DNA of 64,000 nt. Source: Lantana camara (taxonomy: Eukaryota > Streptophyta > Magnoliopsida > Lamiales > Verbenaceae). Made by a program: the position numbers and the translations under genes. Under the pieces are notes generated by a model. The model was not told the origin of the DNA and ran no database searches. It saw only the letters and a program-made list of their open reading frames with translations. The stretch's first letter is position 1; each line of letters starts with the position of its first letter. Shown here one piece after another: positions 44,634-57,970 of this stretch. The DNA lies in NCBI GenBank assembly GCA_037501455.1, contig CM074863.1, forward strand, positions 57,765,501 through 57,829,500, read 5' to 3'.

Positions 44634-45591
44634 GTGATGAGGACCCTTGCAATATGTACATTACACCTTAGGTGGAGTCGGAAGTGCTAAGGATCGATTC
44701 GGTTGATTGGGTCCCGCGGGTCGGGGTTATTTATTTTGTGGCTTGGCTTGTTGAAAAGTTTGGAATGTCGGCCTCTTTCCGAACTTGTTGAAATTCCCCG
44801 AGCTAGACCCTTGCCTGGTATGAGTACTCTTCCTCCTCATCACAACACACTCTTCTACCCTTAGTGCTTTATCCGTGACCTTTGCCCAAGTGCTCGTGTT
44901 AGAAACCTCTAAAGCGTCTTTCTTATCCTCCCGAAGTCCTTAGAGGAATTGAGAAGCCTTGCTTTCATCGTCGTTGGCAATATTCGCGGCATAACGAGAG
45001 AGCCTTTAAAATTCATTGATATTATCAGTGATGGACATGCTCCCCTGTTTAAGGTCCATGAACTCCCTCAACTGCCGGTTCCGTGTAGTATTGGGAATAC
45101 ATTTGTTCTTGAATTCCCAAACAAATACCTCCCATAAAATCTCCTCTCCTGAAGCCTCCAACTTTCCTTGCATGCTAGACCATCAATTGTAGGCTTGACC
45201 TTGGATTATAGTAAGTGTATATTACAACTTCTCTATAGGCCCGCAAGGGATGAGATTCCACACTCTATTTGTTTGCACGGGCCATTCCTCTGCTTGGACA
45301 TCATTTCCACAACGAAGACCGGTGGATTTTGGTTCTTGAACTCCCGGAGAGTAGCTGTAAGACTCCACGATTTTCGGCTGGAGGTGCAATGTTTCTTTCC
45401 TGAGCCCGTTGCTCGAAGAATACCGCGAGTCTCTCCATGAAATTGCCCGGATCCAATTGTGGTGGTGGTGGTGTATTGTTATTTTTAGGTTGGGGAGAAT
45501 GATCCCGATGGTGACGATGTTCCGGAGATCTATCTCGGCAGTGGTGTCTTCGTGGAGGTCTATTCTGTAAAATCAAGGATTTACAATTCAT
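44634..45591 (-). pseudogene. Gypsy Gag remnant (capsid domain)
   Basis: Minus strand has a proline-rich N-terminus (RDRSPEHRHHRDHSPQPKN, LDPGNFMERLAVFFEQRAQ), then after frameshifts the capsid text FVWEFKNKCIPNTTRNRQL, EFMDLKQGSMSITDNINEF, LSRYAANIANDDE and KVTDKALRVEECV. At least two in-frame stops interrupt it (after INEF and before GLRED). It belongs to the same element as the PBS at 45738 and the RT at 43090. Confidence 0.85.
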
Positions 45592-45737
45592 AAGCGTGAG
45601 GGTTAGTACATGTTCATGTGCACCATTGACAAGAAAATAAACAAATAATCACATAAATGCACATAACCACATTGTCCTAAGCCGTTCAAGCTAGACAGAC
45701 ACAACACGACTCTAGAGCTCCAGTTTTACAACCAAGA

Positions 45738-45749
45738 GCTCTGATACCA
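45738..45749 (-). other. Primer-binding site of the decayed gypsy element
   Basis: TGGTATCAGAGC on the minus strand, eight bases from the LTR edge at 45758. Confidence 0.88.
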
Positions 45750-45757
45750 CTTTAAGA

Positions 45758-46485
45758 TGTGACGCCCGGAGTAGTGGGCCACCACATCCCCCGCACCTAA
45801 ACCCGAACCCACATATGAAATGGATTTCCATATATGAGTCCAAGTTTAAGAGAACGGGAACCTATACACACACCCAAGGCTAAGCGGGGCTAAAACTCAA
45901 ACAGAGTGCGTAAAACAAACATATAAACATGCGGAAGCAATAAACAGGATCTAACGAGCTTGAGCATGTGTAAATTATTATATACTTGACCTTTTGGGCC
46001 GTGAGGCCATGTATATGACAATTTGCGTATGCTCGAGCTCGTTAGATCTTGTTTATTACTTTCGCATATTTACATGTTTGTTTTGCGCGCTCTGTTTGAG
46101 TTTTAGCGCCGCTTAGCCTAGGGTGTGTGTGTAGGTTCCCGTTTGCTTAGACTTTGACACATGTATGGAAATCTATTTCATATGTGGGTTCGGGTTTAGG
46201 TACGAGGGATGTGGTGGCCCACCGCTCCGGGCGTCACTTCTGAAAGTCACGGCCATGTATATCATAATTTGTGTATGCTCGAGCTCGTTAGATCCTGTTT
46301 ATCACTTCCGCATATATTATATGTTTGTTTTACGCACTCTGTTTGAGTTTTAGCCCCGCTTAGCCTAAGGTGTGTGTGTAGGTTCCCGTTCGCTTAGACT
46401 TGGACTCATGTACGGAAATTCATTTCATACGTGGGTTCAGGTTTAGGTGCGGGGGATGTGGTAGCCCATTGCTCTGTGCGTCACA
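45758..46485. repeat. LTR terminus present three times, one inverted (palindromic block)
   Basis: 45758 to about 45990 is the minus-strand LTR end (TGTGACGCCCGGAG...). About 46003-46237 is the same ~235 bp inverted, so the two arms form a long imperfect palindrome around 45990-46003. About 46251-46485 repeats it again in plus orientation and ends TCACA next to a plus-strand PBS. Confidence 0.85.
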
Positions 46486-46493
46486 TCTTAAAG

Positions 46494-46506
46494 TGGTATC
46501 AGAGCC
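46494..46506 (+). other. Primer-binding site facing right
   Basis: TGGTATCAGAGCC eight bases after a plus-strand LTR end. Only about 200 bp of leader-like DNA follow before another LTR starts at 46712. Confidence 0.88.
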
Positions 46507-46711
46507 AGGTTTCATGTGAAAAGGTTGAAAGATGAAGGACTTATCTGCAAATTAGAGAAAGATGGTCATATGAGTGCGAGACAAAGTTACGGGCTGATTT
46601 CGGGGTACCAAATGATCTTATAAAAATATAAGGCTTAGTCCATTAGACCCAAATCGTCGAAACGAGTCCAACGGAAATGACGGAATTCGAATCGCAATTT
46701 CCCGACAAACC

Positions 46712-48229
46712 TGTAATATCCCGATTTTTTGGCAGTACAGGTACGCACTTTCGAGAGTGATTCGTACGCGATTTATTTATTTATTTGCACTTTTATGTAT
46801 TTATTAAATTGTTTATATGCCTAATTAATTATTTGAATAATTATTTGTTACAATTTGTTAAGTTTTTGTTTTTTGACCCCTTTTGTTCCCCCGTTCGATT
46901 CGTTCGACCCCGTATTTGCTGCTAAGTATGTGATTATGTGATATGCATGAAATATGTTTATTATAAATTTGTCTACGTGTTTGTTTTATGGTTTTGAGTT
47001 TGTTTGATACGGTTTTGAACCGTTTTATTTGTTAATGGACTCGAGGGCCTAACTCGTTTTAGCGCACCTCCTGTTCCGGAAAGCGTAACTTGGGCTCGGG
47101 AATTCGGGTTCGAATTCTGGAAGAAGATTCGGACTCATAATGAAGAATGGAAGCTAAGGAACCTACTTTTGTAAATTTTGAAGCCCGTTTGATCCTCCGA
47201 ATTTTGCCCGAAACATAGCCCTTGTGACAGATTTGCCATGTTCGCCCGTTTTAATCATAACCGACCCGTTTCTTATCCGAATCGCCCCATATTTTAACCC
47301 ATATGACCTTAACGTAACCGTTCCTTGCTCACCCCATTAGCCCCTAATTCAGACCTAGCCAAGAAAAGAGAAGGAAAAGGGGCTCTCTTCATCAGCAATC
47401 CGAAATCCCAAAGAGAAGGAAGAGGATACTATTCATTTTCAAATTTTTGAGCTCAATACTCATCCGATTCGCCTCAAATTTGAAAGGTAAGTCCATAAAT
47501 GTATTCTCCATCCTTTCCTCTTTCTTTGGACTCCTTATTTGCTGAAATCCATTGAGAATTGATTGAGTTATGGATAATAGGATGAATTGTAATGGTTTGT
47601 AGAGATTTGATGAATTTGGCATGAATTCTTGTGATTCTTGTTGGTTTGATGCATCATTTATGATCTTATGACATCCATTATTAATTTTATGGACTCATAT
47701 CAGGGGTAGGTTGCATTTAATGAAGGCTCACATAAATGTTTTTGGAAGAAAAATGAAGAGCATGAGTGTTTGATCCATTTCCTTCCATTCCTTGCATGTT
47801 TGTTCGGTTTTTGCATGCTTAATGATCAGAATATGATGCATAATTGATTTATGATCCTTCCCTTGCATGCTAGAATGATTTAGGATGAGTTTTGGTTGAG
47901 TTCTTGCTGCTGCTGCGTCGAGGGTCGCGGCCGAGACCGGGATTAGTTCAATTTTGGTAGAGGTCGTGACCCATTTTTGGCCCTATTTGGGCTGCTGAGC
48001 TGCTGGAACTATTGGTGTTCGCACCCATGACCACCTTTCTGCTGTACGACCCCATTTCATGCAAGTTTCGTGAGCTGCTGTGTTGTTTCTTTTATTTTGC
48101 TTTGTTTGTGTTATTGCATTGTTGTACATATTGCTTTCCTTTGCTTATTCCATGCACATATCTTAGTTAATTTCCAAATGTAAACTTTGTGTGTTGTGTA
48201 TATATATAATAATGTATGTTTTGTAAATG

Positions 48230-48277
<48 letters not shown>

Positions 48278-50190
48278 CGTGTGTTGTGTGTGTATATATA
48301 TATATATATACACTATAAGATATGTCATGTGTTTATTATTAAATCTATTAATATGAATTTTATGTGTTTTAATTTGAAATTTTAAATGATAGGATCTCAA
48401 GAATTTGAACTTACATGTATGGCTTTCGTGCTTTGTTTTGTTGCTTCCTATGCCTCTTATTTGTCCATTTTTGATTTATAAGCAATGTAAACATGTTATG
48501 TTAACATGCCTTATTATGTGCTAAGTGTTATATTATGAATTTATGGCTTGATTTACATGCCCTTTTTGATTTATGATCTCATACGTGTGTATATGATTTT
48601 GTGCTTCGTTTCTGTACCTGGTATGATTTTTCCTTGCTCTTATATGATATGAAATGTCTTCCTAATTTGTTGTATGATATGTTATGTATGTTATATGAGA
48701 TTTATGGATTTATTTAGCATGATTTAGGAGACTTAGGAATTGTTATGAACTTGTACGTGTTATATATCAAGTCTTTGCTTCTCTTACGCATCTCTTGCAT
48801 CTATATGCATATGCCGAGCATCTATATGGTTTATTGGTGAGTCTAAGTCCTTCTTTTGTCCTTTGTTTTGTTCAGAGCTTTGTTTCGAGGGAAAGGAGGT
48901 GGTCTTTTGGGTGTGTTTCTGTTTGCTTCGTTCGTGTGGTTGACAAGGTGAGGTTTCTTTCTTTTAGTTATTACGACCTATAACCCTTGATGTGATTTAA
49001 GCCCGCATGCGACCTATATATATGTATAAGTATTAGATATGTGTTTGATACGTATTTTGTGGGATTTTGGCCCATTTGTTATGAAATATTTGAAAGCGTT
49101 TTTATGTATACGTAAGAAATATTTTCGTTCGTTTATTTTGAAAAGGGTTAGTGTGAGTATGTTTTGAAACTACGAATTAAGTTGGATTTTGAAAATTAAG
49201 AAATTTCGAACTTTTGAACAATTTGAACAATTAGATGGGCCCCGGAGATTCGTGCGAAGGAGACCCAGGACGGTGTGGGACATCGGGTAGTCCCTAGCAT
49301 GGTCTCCATATTTAAGGATCAACCCTGAACCCACTAGAAAGCTTGGTGGGGGAAGGAGTCCTCGGGCGTGAGCGTCATGAAACTCATGACCCATACTGTA
49401 TGTCCGATGGTCAGGGTGGCGCCACCCTGCCATCCCCCGGAGGAGAGGTGTGTTTGTCTGATTCTGAATTAATGTTTTACTTTTGATTTAAATCTTTGAT
49501 TTGTGAACAGAGTTAGGGTGATCTGAGGCGTGTGCTCACCGAGTTGTGTGTGATTTTGAACTTGGTTTGTGAAACGGGAGTAGATTCATAAGTACTAAAT
49601 TTGGTTAATTTTAGCCTTCGGCCTTAACTCTTTTATTCCTTATATCTAGTATCACGTGTTAAATTTTTGGATTGTAAAAACCACGCCCCGGTTGTTGAAC
49701 CTTCTAATTTTGAATATCCTATGCTCTATGTATACGTATGTGTGAGTGTGTTAGCCCCCTCACCACTCTCTAGGACTGACCCCTCCTCGTTGTCTTCTTT
49801 TTCCCCTTCCGTTTAGTTGTGTTTGTAGGTGCAGGTTGATGCCTGCTAGGCGGCGGTTCTTTGTTTAGTTTTGTTCGAGTTTGTTAGCGGGTCCTTGCAT
49901 CTTTACTTTTCGCATTGGTATTATGTTTAAGATATGTATGAAGTTTGTATAAATTATGATTTTGAATTTGAGCTTAGAACCTCGTATGATTTATTTGGCC
50001 TTGGATGGGCATGATATGTATAATTTGTATTAATTCAAGCATGTATGATTGTATATGTTGTTCCTGGTGCTTCCGCATTTGATTTTGATTTTATGCGCGC
50101 TCTGTATTAGGGTCTAGACCGCCTAGCTAGTGTGTGTGTTTTTGTTTGTCACCCTTCGCTGTGGCTTGGTGCGTGTGCGGAGTTTCCATT
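46712..50190 (+). repeat. Plus-strand gypsy LTR lacking its last ~60 bp
   Basis: Starts TGTAATATCCCG. Landmarks: AG-rich 5'-UTR-like block with candidate donor AAAG|GTAAGT at 47487, degenerate hairpins 47922-48060, (TA)n, block ggccccggagattcg...ggagacccaggacgg, candidate acceptor GTGCAG ending 49834, gctaggcggcgg. It stops in ttccatttc and joins internal DNA at 50191. Confidence 0.8.
48235..48310. repeat. Two (TA)n runs with a GT-rich spacer
   Basis: TA runs at about 48235-48275 and 48292-48310, separated by cgtgtgttgtgtgtg. Located in the middle of the LTR. Confidence 0.95.
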
Positions 50191-50887
50191 TCAACCCAAA
50201 TCCGAGACCCTTAATTATGATGCCTCCAAGATCCCCGAAACAAGCTCAAGCTGATGTAGTGGAGTTCGAAGATGAAGTGGATGTCGGAGTCAATGCCAAG
50301 GTTAATGCCATTGTCGTGGTGCATGGTACCTTAAACATTCAATAAATCTCATCTCATGCATCGTTTGATTTTGGGGTAACCCATCTGTCTGTGTTGCCTA
50401 TTTGCCTACTTCGTACGTATGCCCATTACTTGCGTGTGGCTCTTTCTCTTTCCTTGGTATTATTTGCGTTTGTGCTTGTTGTTGCCCAGTGGTCCCGCGG
50501 GACAACTGGGAGAGTACAAATGTTCTAGCTCTACTGTAAGTTGAGGGTCGTGATTCTACCGAGCTTCCAAGAAGATTCAATGACCATGAGAACGTGCGAG
50601 TGGCGGAAGTCCGGTGACTACGCCATTCGTGTAACTCCGAGCTCTTGAGCTAGCTTGAAATGAATCAAACGGTGGGTGTTAAATCTCGTTTAGATCCTCT
50701 CATCGTGCGAGACAAATTGAGTTGCTCCTAGCTGAAACCAAGTCATGAAGAAGCCATACACAAACACTTGAAGAATTAAACCCCTTATGCTTGAAGACCT
50801 TTCTCGAGCTAACCCTCGTCAGGACGTCATGAACCTCGAACTTGGGTGAATACGAGAGAGTTGCTCGCAGTTCTAACTTGAGCAGGC
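50191..50887 (+). pseudogene. Collapsed internal region of a plus-strand gypsy element
   Basis: About 700 bp between a damaged LTR and a PPT. Near 50290-50400 the plus strand reads VVVHGTLNIQ, a stop and ASFDFGVTH, which resembles the protease start (VVEGTISIHG...VLFDPGATH) of the copy at 44301. Nothing of RT or integrase is left; the rest shows no gene. Large internal deletion is the simplest reading. Confidence 0.5.
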
Positions 50888-50924
50888 GGACCTGGAGCAC
50901 CGGGTCCTTTTAAGGGGGGTAGGT
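50888..50924 (+). other. Polypurine tract and hairpin of a plus-strand gypsy element
   Basis: GGACCTGG-AGCA-CCGGGTCC (50888-50907, one G-U pair) followed by ttttaaggggggtaggt and the LTR start at 50925. Confidence 0.82.
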
Positions 50925-52698
50925 TGTAACATCCCGACTTTTCGACCTTCCAGGTACGACGTCATGAGTGTGCTAAGTGCGTATTTAATTAATTAACTAT
51001 GCGATTGTATGATTTATTTGAATAGTTGTTATATGCTTTACGTTTGAAATTTTAAACGTTTTAAACCTTTTTCACTCGTTTGCAATCCGTTTAACTTCAT
51101 TTTTAATTCATATTTTTCTAAAAACTTGCTATACATGAACTATGTGATTTATAAACTTGTTTATATGCTCGTTTCTTATTTTCAGGGTTAGTTTGATACG
51201 GTTTTGATATCGTTTTATTTGTTAGGGATTCGAGGGCCTAACTTGTTTTAGCGCACCTTGGGTTCCGGAAGGCATATCTTGAGCTCGGGAATTCGGATTC
51301 GAATTCCGGAAATGGCGCTGGACTCGTAACTAAGAAAGGAAACAAGGAAACTAGATTCATATTTTTCTAAGCCTGTTTGATCCTCCAAATTTTTCCCTAA
51401 AGCTTAAGCTCGGGTAGAATTGCCACCATTCACGGTTTTCGATGTAACTCCTTCATTCCTTGACCAAATTAACCAAAGTTTGAGCCTATGTGACCATGGT
51501 TTAACCCTATATCCACGTATTTGCTTCTCATTTTGGTCCAGCTCAAGAAAGAAGAGGAAAAGCAGCAGTTCATCCGAGAGAGAGAGAGAGAGGGAATTCT
51601 ACACTATTCACTTTCCAAGCTTTGTGATCAATACTCCTCCATTTCTTCTCCAAATTGAAAAGTAAGTACTTAATCTTAATCTCCATCTTCTTGTGGTCAT
51701 TTTAATTCTTGGTTAGCTGAATTTCATGGAGTATGAAGCATGCTATGAAGATATATGTGACTAGTTAAGGCTAAGTGCATTTTGATGAATTCTTGCTCGT
51801 CTTTGGTGTATTTCTTGGTTTGAAGCTATATTTGTGATCTACGACCTGAAACTCGACGACGACGAGGTTACATCGAGTTACAGGCACCACGATTTCAGTT
51901 GCGGTTTGCGACAGAGATTGGTTGTGCCTGGAGCGCATCACCTCGGCGATTATTTCTACACTGGTGTGGCTGCCAGATTCTCAGCGACAGCGGTGCACGC
52001 ACCATTGAAGTTAGTGGCGGCAACGCGTGCTACTATAGCGCCGGTGATATCGCGATTTCAGCGACTATCTCATTGGAATTTTGTGGTTCTTACCCTTTTC
52101 GACCCCCCTCCCCGAATCCATTTCAAGCATCGTATTATTCTAAAAATGGCCGTAGGCAGCGGATTTCAACAATGGCAGCGGCGGGTCTTTAGCTTAGGTG
52201 ATGGGTTTCTTGTCCAGCGACAGTTCAGGGCCAGCCGCCAATGTAGTTTGATGCATCTCGGCGAGATAGGCACTTTTTCGACGGTTCTGACACCCGAACC
52301 TCACCGGCCTACGGTGAATTGGCAGGTCAAAATTGATAATTCTCAGACAACAGCAGCTTTTCCGGTGAACATCGTGAGGGTTTCAAAGTACTCGATGAGG
52401 CCTTTCCAACGGTATGCTCGAATTTTCATTTCGCCCCACGGTTTGGTTCAATTTTGTTTCTAGGCTTCTAGGGTTTGGGTGTTTGATTTGTCTCAGTTTT
52501 ACTTTAATTAAATTCGGTGGGTTTTATATTTTCAGAAATTGATTGAAGGTTTTATTGTGTTTGTTGAGACGAACATTTCGTTGTTTATGGGGAATTTTCT
52601 GGCACCGGAGATGGTGGTCCGGTGGCTATCAGTAGTGGTTCGGCCAGCTCCGATGGTGGCATTCTGACGCCTTTTGGGCAGCAAGTTCGTTTGGTCGT
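50925..52698 (+). repeat. 3' LTR of a plus-strand gypsy element, first part
   Basis: Starts TGTAACATCCCGAC after the PPT. Has an (AG)n run (51575-51592), a candidate donor AA|GTAAGT at about 51661 and an unusual GC-rich segment from about 51834. Interrupted at 52699 by a minus-strand LTR fragment; similar LTR text resumes around 53528. Confidence 0.75.
51834..52463 (+). other. GC-rich LTR segment with a 209-codon open frame, doubtful
   Basis: The base composition changes abruptly to GC-rich and a 209-codon frame stays open (MIYDLKLDDDEVTSSYRHH...). I recognise no domain. Other frames are also long here and the segment lies inside an LTR, so I do not call a gene; captured host 5'-gene sequence or a fast-evolving LTR part are alternatives. 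Confidence 0.25.
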
Positions 52699-53527
52699 TG
52701 TAGCGCCCCCACCCATACTAGAACATGAGGAGGGCGGCACCTTAACCCCCGCACTGAAGCACCTCTCAAGTAATGGTGTGAGCCATCACTCAAGAAATAC
52801 TCCAGCGAACGGCTATCAAACTCAGATCTATACAGATATAACAGTGTGGCTATGCAGTGGAAAATTAGAGTATTTTAAAAATTTTCAAAACATGTTCTTG
52901 ATGGCATGTAAACAAGCAAGAACATATCGAACGGTAAGAGAGACTTGGCATATCATGTTATGTAACATATTCACATATTGCTACTAAGGTAGCAGAGTTC
53001 AAGATAACGGTAACAGAGTAGCAGAAAGAGTAATAAAAAGATACTCAAGTATTCATAATTATAAAGAGATGCAGCCATAAAACATATGCATGACACAAAA
53101 GAAAATAATACTATAAGTCCTGACTGAGACAAAAATGACAATCTAGAGATTCATGATACCTCTAGACTGTGGCTGTAAGACCTGAAACCACGAGGCAAGA
53201 AAACGGGAGAGGTATTAGTCAAAAGGACTAAGTGAGGGAATACTTTAAAGAAAGTCCTTGAAATGATAAAGAACTTAAAGTAAAGTTCAGAGCTGTTAGT
53301 GTAAAGCTTTAAAGAAGAACATGAAACAAGTTCGATTAATAAAACGCTTTAAATACAATGCTATGAGAAAATGTAAGTTTTCAAAACACTTTCATGAATG
53401 CAATCGCACGCGGGCTATGGATGGTTCATAATACTTTTCATAAAACGGGATAGGGGAAGATTAACTTTTCCAAATATGAACCATCATTTATGAAACAAAA
53501 TTTTGCCTCAGGTGTTGCTGATGTACC
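52699..53527 (-). repeat. Minus-strand LTR 3'-end fragment
   Basis: Starts TGTAGCGCCCCC and carries a diverged version of the terminal LTR text (ccccgcactgaag, gcgaacggc) plus ggactaagtgaggg. It is cut off after about 830 bp. Confidence 0.6.
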
Positions 53528-54793
53528 CCTTGACGGGGGTTAACCTTTTTGTGCTGAAAAGTGTTAACCCCCCGTTACCCCTTCTTTTTTTGCTGAGTAT
53601 GTGTGTTTGATTTATGTGACAACTTTTGTGACTTTTTTCGTATGCTTGTTTCTCATTTTGTTTTCGATTATATTGATATTCTCCCACCCTAAGTATAATC
53701 CCTACATGTTAATATGTGATTATATGATATGTTTGTTTATTTATTCTAATTTTATGACTTCGTTTGATAAGTGTAAACGTGACATGAATTGCTATGCGTT
53801 TAAGTGCTACATGTGATGTCTCTTTACATCTCTTATCGTGTTTATGTGACTTAAACTTGAATATGCATGTGTTATGGTATAAAGAGATATATTATGTGAT
53901 TACTTGACATACTATATGTTTAATTTATGTGTTGTTTATGGAATTTTGATGCATATATGCAAGTTATGAACTTATATGCTCTCTATGCTATCCTTTGTTG
54001 TTTCATTTATGTTTCTTGCTTCCTTTATGTGTTTTAACTTTGTATATGCCCTTGATATGCTATTATATGATGTGTCACGAGTTTGATTTATGTGTTATTG
54101 CTATGATAACGTGGTAATTAATTCGATGTGTCTAACTTTGAACGTTTGTGACTTACATTGCATCATTGCATCCATATGCATTTGCCGAGCCTTTATATGG
54201 TTTATTTTGAGTCTAAGGTTATCTTCTATTTTTGTCTTGTTCAGAGGAGTACCCCGTTGGTGACGAGATTACTCTGTAGGCGTTGGTTTTGTCCCCGTTT
54301 ACCCGGGTTTCGTCGGTGAAAGGTGAGGTTAGCTTATAGTTAAACCCTAATGATATATGTCCGATGTTTATGCATGTGAATATAAGCCTTAGTATGTGTA
54401 GATATGTGTGAATTATGTATGTGTGTGACTAGGTTATGTTTGAATTATGATACGCTATGTATGATACATATGTATATGTGTATGTATGATGTGTGCATAT
54501 GATACGTATGTGTGTGTGTATGTATGATGTGTGTATCCAATACGTATATATGTGTGTATGTATCATACGGTTGTGATTACGAGTGTGGATTTGAACGAGG
54601 TATATCTTTGAATGCTGTAAGACTCTGATTTTGATTCCGATTCCGAATATGTCTGGGTGTGTGTTGTGTTCTGAATCCGGGACGACTTATTTTAGGTCGA
54701 CCGATATGTGAGTGTGTTCTAAATCCAGGAAGGCTTATTTTAGGTCGACGGATGGTGTGTGTTATTTATGTTTGATTTCCATTATGTTAGTCT
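53528..54793 (+). repeat. Central to 3' part of a plus-strand gypsy LTR
   Basis: Begins with a hairpin pair GGGGGTTAAC / GTTAACCCCC (53535-53572) and continues with text shared with the LTR at 46712 (gcatatgcatttgccgagc, ggtttattttgagtctaag, ttgttcagagg). Contains TG-rich imperfect repeats near 54440-54560. Ends where another LTR starts. Confidence 0.65.
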
Positions 54794-56353
54794 TGTAACA
54801 TCCCGTTCGTTCGACGTAAAAGGTACGTCACGTTTCAACCCTTTTTATGTGTTTAATTATGTCATTTTGTGTTTTACGTGGCCCTATTTTGAACTCTTTT
54901 AGAGTTTAGGGGCCTCTTTGTAATTTTCTCTTTTTAGGGGGGGTTCGGTCATTCCTCGTTCGATTGAGATTTTGACCTCTTGGACCCCTTCAACGCGTTC
55001 GGGGCAACGAAACGAGTCCGTAGACTCTAAGTTTGCCCAATTCTAACATCGTTAACCCCTTCTTCCGATCGTTTTACGAGCAAAGACCGTGATAAAACAC
55101 CCGGATCCTCGTTTTTCTTACCAGACCAATCAGCTCTCTCTCTCTCTCTCCTGGCTCTCTCTCTCTCTCCTCCCTCACGACACAAACACATACACTCACA
55201 GTGTAACACACGCACAACCCGGAACTCGACCGTTTCTAGACGGAATTCGATGAATGAATAGTCCATTTCGAAGAGCTCGATGACGCGGTCACAACTGTAC
55301 CAAGATCGTGGCCTGACGACAAGCAGAGGTGGACTTTTTCCACCATTTTCAGTCGTGGCTGGAGGAGGGGCAGACCACCGCCACTTCGCCACCCCTCGCG
55401 GCGGTTTCCGGCGACCTTCCGTCGACATGCGCCCTAGACCCAGAAAGAAGACTTTCCAACGCATCAAATGGCGTTGGCGGCGGGGCCATTGGACACCGAA
55501 TGGCGGCTCACGCGCCGCCTGAAGCTCTCGGCGGCGACGCGTGAACAGTGGTACGGCGGCGATCCGGTGGCTTTTTCCGACGAAGGTTAGTGTTTTCGGA
55601 CCCCCTGAGTTCATTTCTGGCATCAATTTGAGCAAATTTTGGCCATAGGTGGTGGTTCTGACGATGATTGCGGCGGCAGAAACTTCGGAGATTATCGGGG
55701 GCCCTTTTCGTTGATCTTTTGGCCACGGGCTCTTCACGAAAGTTATTCGGAACGACGAGAACTATCGATCCCCCTTGATGCGACTCCAGATTTGGCCGTT
55801 TGGTGGTGGAGCGGAAGTAAGCTCTGAGGATTTTTTTTGGTAAGCACTATAGGGGTTTCGAAGAGCTCGTCACGGGTAAGACAATGCCTTTTACGGATCT
55901 CATTTTCGTTCACCGGTTTGGAAGTAATTTAAGTTTGAAGATTTTAGGGTTTTCGAGTTCTTAGATCTTAAATTGGTGACGATTGACTTGGAATTTTCAG
56001 AAATTAATCGAGGAATTGGAACGAGCACGAGAAGTACTTGCACGGCTGATTTTTCGGGATTTTTCAGGTACGCTCCGGTGGCTGCCGAGCAACGGCCCAC
56101 CACTATTCCGGCGGCTCCGGTGGCGGCGCTCTGGCGAGCTTCAGACAGTTTTTCCGCCTCATTGTGGTGAGTCCAATGCCACTTTTCGTTCGTCAATCGG
56201 ATGCCCGGTTGATTTGTTGTGATTTATTTTGTGTAATTTGAATATTTGAAATTAATTGTTTTAATTGCGATAAATTGTTAATTGCTTGATTTGTCGATCA
56301 ATATGAACTCCAATCTATACGAAATCATGTATTAAATGAATTATGATATATAT
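54794..56353 (+). repeat. Plus-strand gypsy LTR, first part, GC-rich
   Basis: Starts TGTAACATCCCG. Contains (TC)n runs near 55134-55170 and a GC-rich block (about 55230-56200) with frames open on both strands and no domain. Split by the solo LTR at 56354; it resumes at 59798-60018. Confidence 0.7.
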
Positions 56354-57920
56354 TGTAACACCCGAGCGCAAGGTGTCACATCCCCCGCACCGAGACCCGA
56401 CCCGAATATGAAATGAACGATCCATACCCGAGCCAAATCACGGCGAACGGGGACAAACACACACTCTATGCTAGACGAGACTAACCCTTGAACCATAAAA
56501 TCAGAATTACACATTAAAGCGGAAGCAATAAACGAATAAAGCATATCATATATATACCATGAGCATCCAAGCTCCAAAATATAATTCATATACATCAATG
56601 CAAGCCATCACGGCCCAAAACATGTGTATGCTCCAATATAATATCCATATACAATAATCAAAAGTCTGAGATGCAAGTGTAAGACCAAAATACAGAGCTA
56701 GAGACGAATGCAAGACCTAGGACTCGTATTCCCGCCTAGCTCTCTCGACACCTGCACCAAACAGCTGAAAACCAAACGGGTTCAGTCCAAAAGGGACTGG
56801 TGGGCATAAAACATTGGCATAAATATAATATATAACGGAATTTAAACAATCACATGCAAATTATAATCCCAAGCGAGGTTTTAGAAACGGTTCCCAAGTA
56901 GGTAAAATAGAGGAATCATCGAAAGGGATTATAACGATCAATTTTACAATAGGTCATTAGTGGCCCGGGAAGTGGGCGTGCATCAACTCCAACCAACACC
57001 ATGTGTAAATCGATAATCATTCATTCATTAAGTCTTTCATACATATCATTCTTTGGTGCACAATCAATCGATTCTATTCAATCGCTCATATACACCTTCT
57101 TCCTCCGGGTTGGTGGGCGGGTTAGCAAGACCCAGCCACCCAATCATTGGCCAAAAGGGGTTACATGACTCCCCAGATGGCACTCAGCTCCCTTTCCCCG
57201 CCAATCTCCTGACGAGGTCCGGTACCGCCGTTCATTAGTGGGAACTAGTGTGAGGGATCACCGTCAGCCCATGCTTCCTTAGATAGCCACTCACACCAAG
57301 AACCCCGGGCCCCAATCGGTGCAATCAATCAATCGATACTCGCCAAAACAATCGGTAGGATATTAAAAGAAAAAGGGATTATACGTTTGAAATCATTTAC
57401 CCGAAAGTGACTCGTTATATAAATAGATAATTCTAACTTTGGATAAAACTTTGCACATAAGGATATATTGGGTCTTTTTATCTAAATAGTAGAAAAACCC
57501 ACCTTGTAATGACAAAAGAAGATACGAAAGCCTCAAGGATTGGCCTCGTCTCCAACGGGATCAAAATCTGTGCAAGAAAGGTAAAGTGAGACTCAAAATG
57601 ACCAATTAAGACGCTCGGCAAATGAAAGGATCATGATATGAATGCATAAAAGATCATATTATATCATAAAAATGTTCATGTGCACTATTAAGGAATTTAG
57701 AACATATAATCAAACCATTCGTTCATATATTTCATTCAAATTCATAACATTCATAATGCATATCAATTAATCTAAAATTCCATTTAATAATCATAACACG
57801 TAATATATTGCATTTATAATTAGGAAATAGGCAATTAATTACTTTCAATTAGAGATCGAAATTAAATAAACATGAAATAAATAACAATTAAATTCTAAAA
57901 TTTAAACAAATTAAACCATA

Positions 57921-57970
<50 letters not shown>

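Noticed and set aside
55027..55737. 236-codon minus-strand frame
   Set aside because: Lies in the GC-rich part of an LTR with competing open frames on the other strand and contains translated (TC)n; no recognisable domain.
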